A stretch of DNA of 64,000 bases, taken from contig CAYOZN010000016.1 in the NCBI GenBank assembly GCA_964408455.1, forward strand, positions 51,640-115,639, in the 5' to 3' direction. Below the pieces are notes generated by a model. That model had not been told where the DNA came from. It saw only the letters and a program-made list of their open reading frames with translations, and did not search any database. The translations under genes were made by a program, and so were the position numbers. Each line of letters starts with the position of its first letter. Positions within the stretch are counted from its first letter, which is position 1. The DNA is from CAYOZN01 sp964408455. Lineage in GTDB: Bacteria > Planctomycetota > Phycisphaerae > UBA1845 > UTPLA1. This document shows positions 9,009 to 17,820 of the stretch, piece after piece.

Positions 9009-9497
9009 GATTTGTTCCTTGCGCATAACCCGTTCTCGAACGGGTATCGCTCGACAGGGGCCGAATGGAAGCTGTCGGCCATGTTTGCCGCGCGCAAGCG
9101 TCCGCGCCGCGCGCGATCTAACGCCGTTACACTGGCACTACGCCAACAGGAGCCGCATGCCGAAGTCCGGCACGCCTGCTGAAACCTTTGTTTTTCAGGC
9201 CGGTGACACGGTTACATTCGGACGAATGCACCGTTAAGCACCACCACCCACAATCAGATCGCTATCTTAACAGAACTCCGCGCGGGAATTCCACATTCAA
9301 AATGGCGGCGCAGCCCAGCTCCTGCTTTCCACCAGGAAAAGCCGTAACACCAGCACTGGCCCCGGCGCCCGGCTGCAAAGCACCTGATCTTCACCCGAAC
9401 GTGGGTGTGATCTGTCGTCGGCCGAGGCCCCCGCTCAGGACCATTTTGGCTTGCAACTGTTTGAAATGATTCAGCTTACAGCAGAAGGGTCGCCGGG
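9009..9497. other. Intergenic region without a recognisable gene
   Basis: 489 bases upstream of the pseudopilin gene and downstream of panB. It has ribosome-site and probable promoter sequence next to 9008, but no conserved coding frame, tRNA-like fold or repeat that I can support. Confidence 0.5.
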
Positions 9498-10352
9498 CTA
9501 CGAACCGTGTCCGGCCTCAAAACGGGCCCGCTCTTCCGCGTCCATTTCGTAGCGGTGTTCCGGCCCGGGATAACGCCGCTCCGCAATGTCACAAACGTAC
9601 GCCTCCACTGCCCGGCGGATTTCCCCGCGGAGATTGCCATATCGCTTCACGAAACGCGGCAGATTTCCCTCCGTCAGGCCGAGCATGTCGTGCAGAACCA
9701 CCACGTGCCCGTCGCAGTGCGGCCCGGCCCCGCACCCGATCACCGGCAGCTCCGTCGCCTCAGCAATCACCCGCGCGGGCTCGGGCGGCACCGCCTCCAG
9801 CAGGATCGCACAGGCCCCCGCGTCTTCCAACAGCTTCGCATCGTGAACCAGACGCTGCGCCGATCGCGCGTCACGCCCCTGGGCACGATACCCGCCCAGT
9901 TGGTGAACCGCCTGCGGTCGCAGCCCCAGGTGAACCATGACCGGTATCGTCGCCGCCGCCATGGCCCGCACGGTGTCGACAATCCGCGCATCGCCCTCCA
10001 CCTTGACGCAGTCGCAGCCTGACTCGGCCATGAACCGCCCTGCGTTGCGAATGGCCTCCTCGGTATTGATGTGGTATGACAGGTATGGCATGTCGCCGAC
10101 GAGAAACACGTTCGGCGCACCGCGGCGGACGGCCCCTGCCAGCGTCACCAGAAAATCCATGGTGATTGGCAGCGTCGAGTCGTAACCCAGCACGACCTGG
10201 GCTGCCGAATCGCCGACCAGAATGCAATCGACGCCGGCCGCCGCCTCGATCTGTGCCGAGGGAAAGTCATAGGCGGTCAGCATGCTGATCGGCTTGCGCT
10301 GTCGCTTGTGGGCCAGTAACGTGGCGAGCGTGATTTTTTCGGCGGGCGGCAT
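9498..10352 (-). CDS. panB: 3-methyl-2-oxobutanoate hydroxymethyltransferase
   Basis: 284 residues, the usual PanB length. It transfers a hydroxymethyl group from methylene-THF to alpha-ketoisovalerate, giving ketopantoate in the first committed step of pantothenate and CoA synthesis (cytoplasm). Visible active-site segments: ILVGDSAAQVVLGYDST (metal Asp), FLVGDMPYLSY (second Asp), CVKVEG (Glu ligand) and CAILLEAVP with the general-base Glu. Start at ATG 10352 gives the family N-terminus with MLTAYDFPSAQ at residues ~24-34; the open frame upstream has no homology. No other pantothenate gene is adjacent. Confidence 0.95.
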   Translation of the reverse strand: MPPAEKITLATLLAHKRQRKPISMLTAYDFPSAQIEAAAGVDCILVGDSAAQVVLGYDSTLPITMDFLVTLAGAVRRGAPNVFLVGDMPYLSYHINTEEAIRNAGRFMAESGCDCVKVEGDARIVDTVRAMAAATIPVMVHLGLRPQAVHQLGGYRAQGRDARSAQRLVHDAKLLEDAGACAILLEAVPPEPARVIAEATELPVIGCGAGPHCDGHVVVLHDMLGLTEGNLPRFVKRYGNLRGEIRRAVEAYVCDIAERRYPGPEHRYEMDAEERARFEAGHGS

Positions 10353-10461
10353 ACGCCATAGCCTAGGTCCGAAGGCACATGCACGGCAAGGGATGAGCGC
10401 CGCAGGCCGCCTGCGGCCGCACCGCCCGGCGGCGTCGATGCAATGTCTTCGGGAAAGACCC

Positions 10462-11085
10462 TCAGGCCGGACTGGAGGCCTCGGCCGCAGGCGTATCGAC
10501 CGTGTCCGCCACAGGATGCACCGTGAATTCGAGGATTCGCCCAAGCAGGCGCTCTTCTAGGGCGGCGTCCCGGCCCAGCGGGACCCGCTCGGCTCTCACC
10601 CCCGGTCCCATCTGCCCCTCCTCCGTGGGCAGCAACCCGGCAAATCCGTGCAGCACCGAAGAGGCCGACGTGATCTGCGTTTCGGGCTGGCTGACGCGAT
10701 AGACGTCAACGCGGACCTCGACGTTTGGTTCGGGCTCCGCATGGAACTTCACCGTCACCACCCGCTGAATCGTGTGCAACGAGGATTCGAGCAGGAAATA
10801 CTGATCGGCGACATCCTGCCGCCACGGCTCATGCCACTGCATGCTCGTCAATGGAAGCGTCGCAATCACACCGGCCGCACGATCCTGCCGGTCGGGCACG
10901 AATTCGAACTTCCGCAACACCGACAACGTGCCATTCCAGAGATATTGCAGGTCTTCCTGCTGTGAGATGACCGCCGCTGTCGGTTCCTCCGGCGGAATGG
11001 GCTTGTGGCACGCACTCGCAACCACCACGAGGATGGTCAAGCCGCTGTGGAGAGCTGAACCAAAGCGCAAGGGGCGTTTCACCAT
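10462..11085 (-). CDS. Putative lipoprotein of unknown function
   Basis: 207 residues. A hydrophobic signal ends in VVVASACHKP, a good lipobox (Cys ~26). The rest is soluble with mixed alpha/beta character and no cysteine cluster; LWNGTLSVLRKFEF and VRVDVYRVSQPE look like conserved strands. The frame is open upstream to 11223, but only the ATG at 11085 places the signal peptide at the N-terminus. Located 109 bp upstream of panB on the same strand; no functional link is evident. Confidence 0.7.
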   Translation of the reverse strand: MVKRPLRFGSALHSGLTILVVVASACHKPIPPEEPTAAVISQQEDLQYLWNGTLSVLRKFEFVPDRQDRAAGVIATLPLTSMQWHEPWRQDVADQYFLLESSLHTIQRVVTVKFHAEPEPNVEVRVDVYRVSQPETQITSASSVLHGFAGLLPTEEGQMGPGVRAERVPLGRDAALEERLLGRILEFTVHPVADTVDTPAAEASSPA

Positions 11086-11391
11086 GGCGCGAATAGTATC
11101 GGCCACGGCGGCGCGGTCAATCGATGCGAACTCCGCCGTAATGCCGGCACAGCCGGAGATCGCATCCCATCCCGCGAAAGATGGCCATGGCCGCCCGCGT
11201 TTGCCTTGCCGACCGGCAGGCAAACGGCTGCCCAGGGCGACCGGACGGCGTCCCCGCGGGCCTGGGCACTAAGATTGTCGGAGCGCCACCCCGCGAAGGC
11301 GCGAGGAAAAATCAGCGTCGTCCCGCCGTTCTGCTATCATGCGTCCACGCGCTGCCAATCGCCGATATTCAGCGAGGCCAAGGAGTTCAAC
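11086..11391. other. Divergent intergenic region between the lipoprotein and transglutaminase genes
   Basis: About 306 bases that must carry both promoters. An AAGGAG ribosome site sits just before 11392. I see no further gene, repeat or clear promoter pair. Confidence 0.45.
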
Positions 11392-12954
11392 ATGAAAAGA
11401 TCGTTCATCTGCCCGGCGCTGTTTTTCGTCGCCCTGGCACTGTGGCTCTCCTCGCCGCTATCCGCGCCCGCAGCCCCCAAGGCGCCAAAATTCGAAGAGA
11501 GCTGGCATATCATCGAGATGCAGGGCGCCAAGTGCGGCTACATGCACAGCGTCATGCAGCGCGTCGGCGATGAGGTCCACACCAACACAAAGATGCACTT
11601 CGAACTCCGCCGCGGCGAAGCCGCCGTGAAGATGTCGATGCACCAGGCCTTTCGCGAGACGCTGGAAGGCCGCCCGCTTGGCTTCAAACACGTTCAGTCA
11701 CTGGGCACCATCCCCGAGACCATCACCGGCCGTGTCAAAAAGGACGATGCCGGCGGCCTCGCTGTCCAGCTGGTGACCGAGCAGATGGGCAAGGAACACC
11801 GCGAGGAATATCCATTCGATCCGGAGGTGCGTTTTGCCTGGGGGCAGATGCTGGAACAGATGAAGCGCGGCCTGGAACCGGGCACTTCGTTCACGCTAAA
11901 GGCCTACGAGCCGAGCCTGCGCAAGGATGGTCCCGTCGAACTCGAGTTCGAGGTTCACGACAAGGAAAACGTGGACGTCCGCGGCACGAAGCGTTCGCTC
12001 TATCGCATTTCTTCCACGTTCAAACTCGACGCGGCGAAGCTGCCCGGCGCACCGGCGGGCGCGGGAGCCCTCGAACTTGAAAGCACTCTCTGGGTCGATT
12101 CGGAAATGCAGCCCGTGGTGATGTCCATCAACATGGGCTTCATGCAACTGAGGATGATCGAAACCACCAAGGACGAGGCGTTGAAGGAAGGCGCGCCGCC
12201 CGAAATGTTCCTCGACACCATGGTCCACGCCAACAAGCGCGTCGACCCCGACCAGCGCGAGCTGAAACTGAGATTGCGCATGAAGGATGGCGTCGCCGGC
12301 AAGTTGCCGCACCTGCCCGACACCGGCATGCAGACCGTCAAGCGCGTCAGCGACCGTGAAGTGCTCGTGATCATTCGCAACCTCGACTGGCAGGCGCTGC
12401 GCAAGGCCCCGCCGTCCGAGCCTTCCGACGAAATGGAGCTGTACCTCAAGGCCTCGGCCACCGCCGATGCCCGCAACGGGCGCATCCGCCGCCTCGCGCG
12501 TCGCGCCGTCCGCGGCAAGACCACGCCGGCCGCCAAGGCCGATGCACTGCGCAAGTTCGTGACCGATTACATCGAAGACAAGAGCATGAGCGTCGGTTTC
12601 GCCACCGCGACGGAAGTCGCCGAAACAAAGAAGGGTGACTGCACCGAACACGGCGTGTTGCTGGCGGCAATGGCACGCGCCGTCGGCCTGCCGGCCCGCG
12701 GCGTTGGCGGTCTCGTTGCCGTTCCAGAGGGCTTCCTGGGCGGCTCCAGACACACCGCCTTCGGCTACCACATGTGGACGCAGGTGTACTTCGACGGCCA
12801 GTGGGTCGATATCGACGCCGCCATGCGACAGACCGATTGCGACGTGACGCACATTGCCGTCACGCTCATGCCGCTGGGCGACGAAGGTCTGATGAACACC
12901 ATCGTATCTCTGGTGTCGCTCATCGGGCAGATCGATATCGAAGTCGTCGACTAA
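11392..12954 (+). CDS. Secreted transglutaminase-like domain protein
   Basis: 520 residues. Signal peptide (FICPALFFVALALWLSSPLSAPA). A long N-terminal beta-rich region follows, then a transglutaminase-like (papain-fold) domain at ~380-500. The catalytic Cys lies in KKGDCTEHGVLLAAMARAVG, His in FGYHMWTQVYF and Asp in WVDIDAAM, spaced as in bacterial transglutaminase-like proteins. Such domains usually act as proteases or amidases rather than cross-linkers. Start ATG 11392 is set by AAGGAG. The export signal and intact triad suggest an active periplasmic or surface enzyme; the substrate is unknown. Confidence 0.85.
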   Translation: MKRSFICPALFFVALALWLSSPLSAPAAPKAPKFEESWHIIEMQGAKCGYMHSVMQRVGDEVHTNTKMHFELRRGEAAVKMSMHQAFRETLEGRPLGFKHVQSLGTIPETITGRVKKDDAGGLAVQLVTEQMGKEHREEYPFDPEVRFAWGQMLEQMKRGLEPGTSFTLKAYEPSLRKDGPVELEFEVHDKENVDVRGTKRSLYRISSTFKLDAAKLPGAPAGAGALELESTLWVDSEMQPVVMSINMGFMQLRMIETTKDEALKEGAPPEMFLDTMVHANKRVDPDQRELKLRLRMKDGVAGKLPHLPDTGMQTVKRVSDREVLVIIRNLDWQALRKAPPSEPSDEMELYLKASATADARNGRIRRLARRAVRGKTTPAAKADALRKFVTDYIEDKSMSVGFATATEVAETKKGDCTEHGVLLAAMARAVGLPARGVGGLVAVPEGFLGGSRHTAFGYHMWTQVYFDGQWVDIDAAMRQTDCDVTHIAVTLMPLGDEGLMNTIVSLVSLIGQIDIEVVD

Positions 12955-13018
12955 GCGCCTGTTCCGACAACAGACTGACACCGTTCACCAAGCGCGGCAC
13001 CAGGCGAACGCGGCCATT

Positions 13019-14455
13019 TCAAGCCGGCTGCGTCTCCGGCACCCTGTCGACATCGCTACAGAAGCGCGACGCCAGCCATCCTCCCGCCGTCAGCACCGCG
13101 GCGAGCATGGCGGCATTGAGCATCATCTTCCCCACGAGGGCCGCGATGCCAAACTGACGCACGTAGAGCCCGACGATATCCACGCGCAGGTCCCAATCCG
13201 GCTTCGGTGGATCGAGCGGCGCGACCGCGTCGAACGCCGAGGTTCCCGCCAGAAACACGATGACGGAATAAACTCCCGCCGCGACGAAGAGCCGCCGAGC
13301 GACCGGCCCCTGCGCCAGTTGTTGCCAGTGCATTGCGATCAGCAGCACGAGCGTCGGAATCGTCTCAGCCAGCATGCGCGGACCGCCGAATGTCAACGCT
13401 CCGTTCCACGCCCACCAGCGTGAAAAGAGCAGCCATTGCCCGGCAAAGCCGATCAACAGACAGACCGCCAGCGGCCGCATCCGCGCCACGCCCTGCCGTA
13501 GTGTCAGCATCGCCGCGACGGGCCCGGCGACGAGAAATGGCGAGTAAACCAATAGCCCGCACGTGGGGCTCACCAGGAGTCCAAGCGCCCCTTCCGGCAT
13601 GAATGCGCTGAACCCCCATGCCGTTTCCTCGCCGTACCCGGTCGCCAGCGGCCCGCCGAACACATGCGCGTTGTACGCCAGCGTCAAAATCGGAAAAACG
13701 GCCGCCCCCAGGAGTGCCCACGGCAGCGCCCGACGCCCCGCCTTGCCGGCGAACAGAATGCCCAGCGGACAGGCCGCCGCGAACAGCGCCGGTGGCCGCG
13801 CGGCCACCGCGAGCCCCGCCAGCAGACCGGCCAGCCATGCGCGGCCCCGCGACGGTGCGTTGTCTGTCGCGATCGCGGCAAGCGTCCCGGCGATGCATAC
13901 GACCGGCAGCGTTTGCGTCGAGAGACTGGCACCTATCTGGTGCCACATCGTTGTCGCCAGGATCGAAAGGACCGTCAGTCCTGCCGCCCATCGCCCGGCG
14001 ACGAACCGCCGCAGCAGCGTCGCCATGACGCCCGCGTACAGCCCGCAGAAGCCCAGCCCCGCCAGCCGCCCGATACGCAAGAGCGCCGCCTCGCCCAATC
14101 CCGGCCCGGCAGGATCGCCCAGCAGCCACACCGCCGGCGCAAACACCGGCGCCGCCGCCACCCCGGCCCAGATCGGATAGCGCGAATACACGCCGGCCGG
14201 CGTCACGACCGCCCAGTAGCGGACCGTGCCCGGCCGCGCCGGCATCAGGGCGTCGTACTCGCTCAACTCGACATTGCCCTCGCGCACCAGCGACGCCGGG
14301 ATGAGCACGTTGGGAATGTTGTCGTTGCTGATGGACCGGATGTTGACGACGCCGGCCAGCATGGCGCACCAGACGCCGATCACAATGCCGAATCGCCCGG
14401 CCGACGGGCAGTCATCGAGCGCCGTCAGGATGGATGTGAAAAGACGATTCATCAT
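13019..14455 (-). CDS. Multi-pass membrane protein, possibly GT-C-like
   Basis: ~478 residues with about ten hydrophobic helices (for example FGIVIGVWCAMLAGVVNI, AWLAGLLAGLAVAA, PLAVCLLIGFAGQWLLF). A loop after helix 1 holds SRYPIWAGVAAAP and MWHQIGAS, and a long segment FGGPLATGYGEE precedes later helices. This overall plan is found in undescribed planctomycete and acidobacterial membrane proteins distantly like GT-C glycosyltransferases, but the Asp-Asp or Asp-Glu catalytic motif of that class is not clear. Two adjacent ATGs (14455, 14452) and an upstream GTG are possible starts. It converges on the transglutaminase gene. Confidence 0.75.
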   Translation of the reverse strand: MMNRLFTSILTALDDCPSAGRFGIVIGVWCAMLAGVVNIRSISNDNIPNVLIPASLVREGNVELSEYDALMPARPGTVRYWAVVTPAGVYSRYPIWAGVAAAPVFAPAVWLLGDPAGPGLGEAALLRIGRLAGLGFCGLYAGVMATLLRRFVAGRWAAGLTVLSILATTMWHQIGASLSTQTLPVVCIAGTLAAIATDNAPSRGRAWLAGLLAGLAVAARPPALFAAACPLGILFAGKAGRRALPWALLGAAVFPILTLAYNAHVFGGPLATGYGEETAWGFSAFMPEGALGLLVSPTCGLLVYSPFLVAGPVAAMLTLRQGVARMRPLAVCLLIGFAGQWLLFSRWWAWNGALTFGGPRMLAETIPTLVLLIAMHWQQLAQGPVARRLFVAAGVYSVIVFLAGTSAFDAVAPLDPPKPDWDLRVDIVGLYVRQFGIAALVGKMMLNAAMLAAVLTAGGWLASRFCSDVDRVPETQPA

Positions 14456-14866
14456 CACCGTCACGCGCGGCTGCGAAGCCGTTTTCGGCAGTTTCTGCCC
14501 GGTCCCGCCGGACTTTATCGAGCCGCCGCCGAGTGCGCCTCAAGCCAATAAACCCGATGGCCGCCCGCGCACAGATTTCCGGGCGAATCGGGGGCGCGGC
14601 GTGCGTAAAACCCGGTTCCAGATTGCGTTACAATGATTGGGGACGGTCGCAGGCCGGCCGCGTGGTCCGCTGCGCCCCGGCACAACGTTATCGCTACCGG
14701 CCCGGTTCGTGATACAATGCGGCGAGCAGCCGGTCGGCTCCGCAACCGGCTGCCCGTCTCGCTTGGGGCGCAAGTACATCAACCAGTGTCTGCCAGTGGC
14801 CGCCCGTCTTCGCCATCAAGCGGGCGGGGTATTCATACAAGTGCCGACCAGGAAGGAATGAATGCG
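14456..14866. other. Divergent intergenic region
   Basis: About 410 bases between divergent genes. TACAAT-type -10 boxes appear at about 14629 and 14712 on the plus strand, and a strong AGGAAGG ribosome site at 14850-14856. No coding frame with homology is seen. Confidence 0.45.
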
Positions 14867-16467
14867 ATGACCGCCAACATCATTTCCAGGGGCCTGCTGC
14901 TGATTGTTGCGACCTTGGCGGCGATTGTGCTGTTCGACGCACGCGCCGCCACAGCCTGCCCGGATCGCGACCATGCCCANNNNNNNNNNNNNNNNNNNNN
15001 NNNNNNNNNNNNNNNNNNNNNNNNNNNNNNNNNNNNNNNNNNNNNNNNNNNNNNNNNNNNNNNNNNNNNNNNNNNNNNNTTGTGCTGTTCGACGCACGCG
15101 CCGCCACAGCCTGCCCGGATCGCGACCATGCCCAATCGTTGTTGCCGCCAGCTTCGGGCGAGCGTTCGGCCATGCTCGACGACGATGAAGAAGACGACGA
15201 CGACAAGAACGCCAAGAACATATCCAAGGAAAAGAAGAACAAGGCCGAGGCCAAGAAGAACAAGACCAAGCGCGTTAAGTTTCGCTGGGGCCAGCGCAAG
15301 AACGAGTCCAACGAAGAGTACGACAAGCGCTTCGCCAAGGTCCTGAAGCGCACCAAGCAGGATCCCAAGGGCGACACGAAGGGCGGCGTCTTCCTTAATG
15401 CCAAGGGGCAGCGCGTCCGCCTGTGGACCTACAAGGGCCGGCCCTTCATCGTCCGCTCCGATATCGATGCCGAGTTCACGGCCCATACCGCGATGTACAT
15501 GGAAATGCTGCACCGCGAATACGGCGCCGCTTACAAGAAATTCCTCGGCGTCCCAGCCAAGATCACGTCTCCCATTGAAGTCATCGTCTTCGCCGATCGG
15601 GCGACGTACATGCGCAACGGCGGCAGCCCCGGATCGGGCGGGTTCTTCATGGCCTTTGCCCACATCACGGGCGATCGTTCGCCGGAGTGGCCCGCGCGCC
15701 ACTGCCGCCTGCAACAGTTTACCAGCGGCATCCGCGAGTTCGAAAAATGGGAAAAGGGCACCCTCAAGCACGAAGCCGCCCACATGGAGCTTCAGCTGCG
15801 ACTGGGCTTCAAGAGTGCCGCGGAATTCGGCGGCTTCGGCATCCCCCTGTTTGCCCCGCGCTGGTTCAATGAAGGTCACGCCGCCGTCTTCGAATACTGG
15901 GATTTCAGCAAGAATGTCGAAGAAAACCTCGCCGACGTTCCCAATCGCGGACGATACGCCCCCGTCATCCGCCGCGTGCACGACACCGACCGATGGAAAA
16001 ACTTTGATTATGTCTGGACCGTCGACGCTCAGACCTGGGCCAAGGACATGACCTCGGACCAGGGCTTTTTGAATTATGCCCAGGCCTGGTCCCTGGCCGC
16101 CTACATGATGTGCGGCGGCCAGAAGGGCCGGAAGGACTTTGTCGCGATCTTCGACCTGTGCAAGCGGGTCGGCATCACCGAAGACCCCCTGCGCGGCGAA
16201 ACTCGCGACAGCCAGGCGTGGCTCGAAAAATTCCCCGAAGAAACCAAGGAAACCCTGGAAAAGAGCTGGAACGAGTGGGTCGGCACCCACGTCTCCCGCG
16301 AAAAGCGCGTGCCCGATGAGGAGTTCTACCTCCGCCGGCAGGGCTACAACCCCGACATCGTCGACCGGCTGGCCGGTTTCGAGTCGGAGGAAGATCAGAA
16401 GAAAAACGCTGAGTGGGTCCGCAAGGAGACGCGAAAGCGAAAGAACAGCCGCAAGATTCAGAAATAG
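14867..16467 (+). CDS. Secreted HExxH metallopeptidase-like protein (DUF1570-like), interrupted by an assembly gap
   Basis: Signal peptide (IISRGLLLIVATLAAIVLFDARA), then a highly charged Lys/Asp-rich linker and a catalytic domain. The zinc motif is LKHEAAHMEL (HEAAH), with a downstream FNEGHAAVFEYW supplying the third ligand Glu, as in gluzincin DUF1570-type peptidases. The 100-N run at 14980-15079 is flanked by an identical 55-bp sequence on each side. Removing the Ns and one copy gives an uninterrupted 481-residue protein in frame, so the gene is probably intact. Start ATG 14867 is preferred over 14858 because of spacing from AGGAAGG. Confidence 0.82.
14980..15079. other. Run of 100 N; false gap between overlapping contig ends
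   Basis: Bases 14925-14979 and 15080-15134 are identical over 55 bp, starting TTGTGCTGTTCGACGCACGC. Two contig ends that overlap were joined with a fixed 100-N spacer. Nothing is missing if the copies are merged. Confidence 0.9.
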
Positions 16468-16481
16468 CGATTGCCGGACGA

Positions 16482-16497
16482 TCCCGGCGCGCCGGGA
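16482..16497. repeat. 16-bp perfect palindrome TCCCGGCGCGCCGGGA
   Basis: First of four copies in this window (others at 40114, 49477 and, with one changed base, 63824). Here it lies 15 bases after the peptidase stop, just before a conventional terminator. Confidence 0.7.
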
Positions 16498-16510
16498 ACT
16501 CGGCTGTTGC

Positions 16511-16544
16511 GGGGCCGCGGGCGGGTTGAGCGCGGCCCCTTTTT
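16511..16544 (+). terminator. Intrinsic terminator of the metallopeptidase gene
   Basis: Perfect 9-bp stem GGGGCCGCG / CGCGGCCCC with an 11-base loop, followed by TTTTT. Placed 44 bases after the stop codon at 16467. Confidence 0.85.
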
Positions 16545-16577
16545 CTGCGCGGATCGAGAGCCCGGCTGCAACCAATC

Positions 16578-17507
16578 TTACTCGGGTTGAAAATTCGGCT
16601 GCCAGATCGTGCCCACGGCACTGTTGACGAGCCGCGTATCCCAGAATGCATTAACGGCGTGGCCGTCTGCAAATGCCATCGACCAGGTGGAGTATTTGCA
16701 GTGCCATCCCAGGCGCGGCGCAGACGCGCCGTTCGGCAGCGTCAGGGACGCGCGATAGGCCGAACTGTAGAATCCCTGCTCCAGCCACAGCACGAACCTC
16801 GCCGCATCGCCGCCGACCATGTAGCGGGAAATCCGCTCGGCGTATTCATCGTGCGGATCGCCATTGGCGCCAAACGCGAAGTCGCCCGAATTGCCGCCCT
16901 TTCCCCAATAGCCCTGCATAAAGCGCGTGTTCAGCCCGTAAGAGGCGCCGTTGGCTTCCCATGATGTCCTGCCCTCATCGGTCTGACCGATCGGCGGCGT
17001 GCCGATGAGCGGCGTCCGCCACGAGCGATCGCTGGGGCAGATGTACAGATCGATCACGTCGTTTGTCGCAGCCCCAGGCGCGACCAGCCGGTTCAGCGGC
17101 CGGATGTTCGTTGGATACAGCGTGCTGTCGGTGTTTGGATCGGCATCCAGGTCGGGGTTGGGCGCCTTGAAACCGCCGAAGACGAAGGTGGTCACCTCCT
17201 GCACGTCGTAGAGATAGTACGGCGGGTTCTGAAGCGCAGGACCGACGGTATACCACTGGAGGAGGCGACTGCCCTGGTCTTCCATGTACATCAGCGAGAA
17301 ATGCGCGAGGCTGCGCAGATTGGATAGGCACTTGGCCTTGCCTCCTTCGCAGCGGGCGCGGCTGAGCGCCGGCAGCAGAATCGCCAGCAGCAGGGCGATA
17401 ATGCCGATGACGACCAGCAGTTCTATCAAGGTGAAGGCGGGCCGGCGTCCACCGGGCCAATCCTGTGACACCTGATCGCGTTGTCTGACGTGCCGGGCAG
17501 GACTCAT
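16578..17507 (-). CDS. Pseudopilin-like secreted protein (prepilin-type N-terminal domain)
   Basis: 309 residues. A longer basic leader (~24 residues) precedes AFTLIELLVVIGIIALLLAI. The body contains ICPSDRSW and EGRTSWEANGASYG, and the end has GWHCKYST + AFADGHAVN, matching the pseudopilins at 6096 and 8163. It follows directly on a zinc-ribbon gene fragment (stop 17514), repeating the pairing of pseudopilin and zinc-ribbon genes seen at 7.1-9.0 kb. A shorter start inside the leader is possible. Confidence 0.82.
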   Translation of the reverse strand: MSPARHVRQRDQVSQDWPGGRRPAFTLIELLVVIGIIALLLAILLPALSRARCEGGKAKCLSNLRSLAHFSLMYMEDQGSRLLQWYTVGPALQNPPYYLYDVQEVTTFVFGGFKAPNPDLDADPNTDSTLYPTNIRPLNRLVAPGAATNDVIDLYICPSDRSWRTPLIGTPPIGQTDEGRTSWEANGASYGLNTRFMQGYWGKGGNSGDFAFGANGDPHDEYAERISRYMVGGDAARFVLWLEQGFYSSAYRASLTLPNGASAPRLGWHCKYSTWSMAFADGHAVNAFWDTRLVNSAVGTIWQPNFQPE

Positions 17508-17513
17508 GATGCT

Positions 17514-17720
17514 TCAGTTGCGATTGGCGGGAAGCCGTCGCGGCCTCGATGAATCGTCGCCATCGGAAGCCGCGCGGGCCTTTGCCGCCGTGTGATTAAA
17601 CACCGTCTGCGCCGGCTTCGCGTCGGGAAAGCACGCCGGACAAAGACCGGTCGAGCCGGGCACCTCCGGCCCGAAGTGGATCAGCCCGCATCGCGAACAT
17701 GCAACGGCCTGCCAGGCCTG
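17514..17720 (-). CDS. C-terminal part of a zinc-ribbon protein, cut by an assembly gap
   Basis: The 69 visible residues carry a zinc ribbon: ACSRCGLIHFG ... GLCPACFPD (C-x2-C ... C-x2-C), followed by a polar tail. The N-terminus lies beyond the 100-N run at 17721. The frame joins the Cys-rich secreted protein across the Ns only by chance, because the gap size is nominal. The zinc ribbon and position beside a pseudopilin suggest a relative of the membrane zinc-ribbon proteins at 7099 and 7697. Confidence 0.6.
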   Translation of the reverse strand, partial: QAWQAVACSRCGLIHFGPEVPGSTGLCPACFPDAKPAQTVFNHTAAKARAASDGDDSSRPRRLPANRN

Positions 17721-17820
17721 NNNNNNNNNNNNNNNNNNNNNNNNNNNNNNNNNNNNNNNNNNNNNNNNNNNNNNNNNNNNNNNNNNNNNNNNNNNNNNNN
17801 NNNNNNNNNNNNNNNNNNNN
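17721..17820. other. Run of 100 N, real gap of unknown size
   Basis: The flanking sequences are not duplicates of each other, unlike at 14980 and 54023. At least the end of the Cys-rich protein and the start of the zinc-ribbon gene are missing. Confidence 0.85.
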
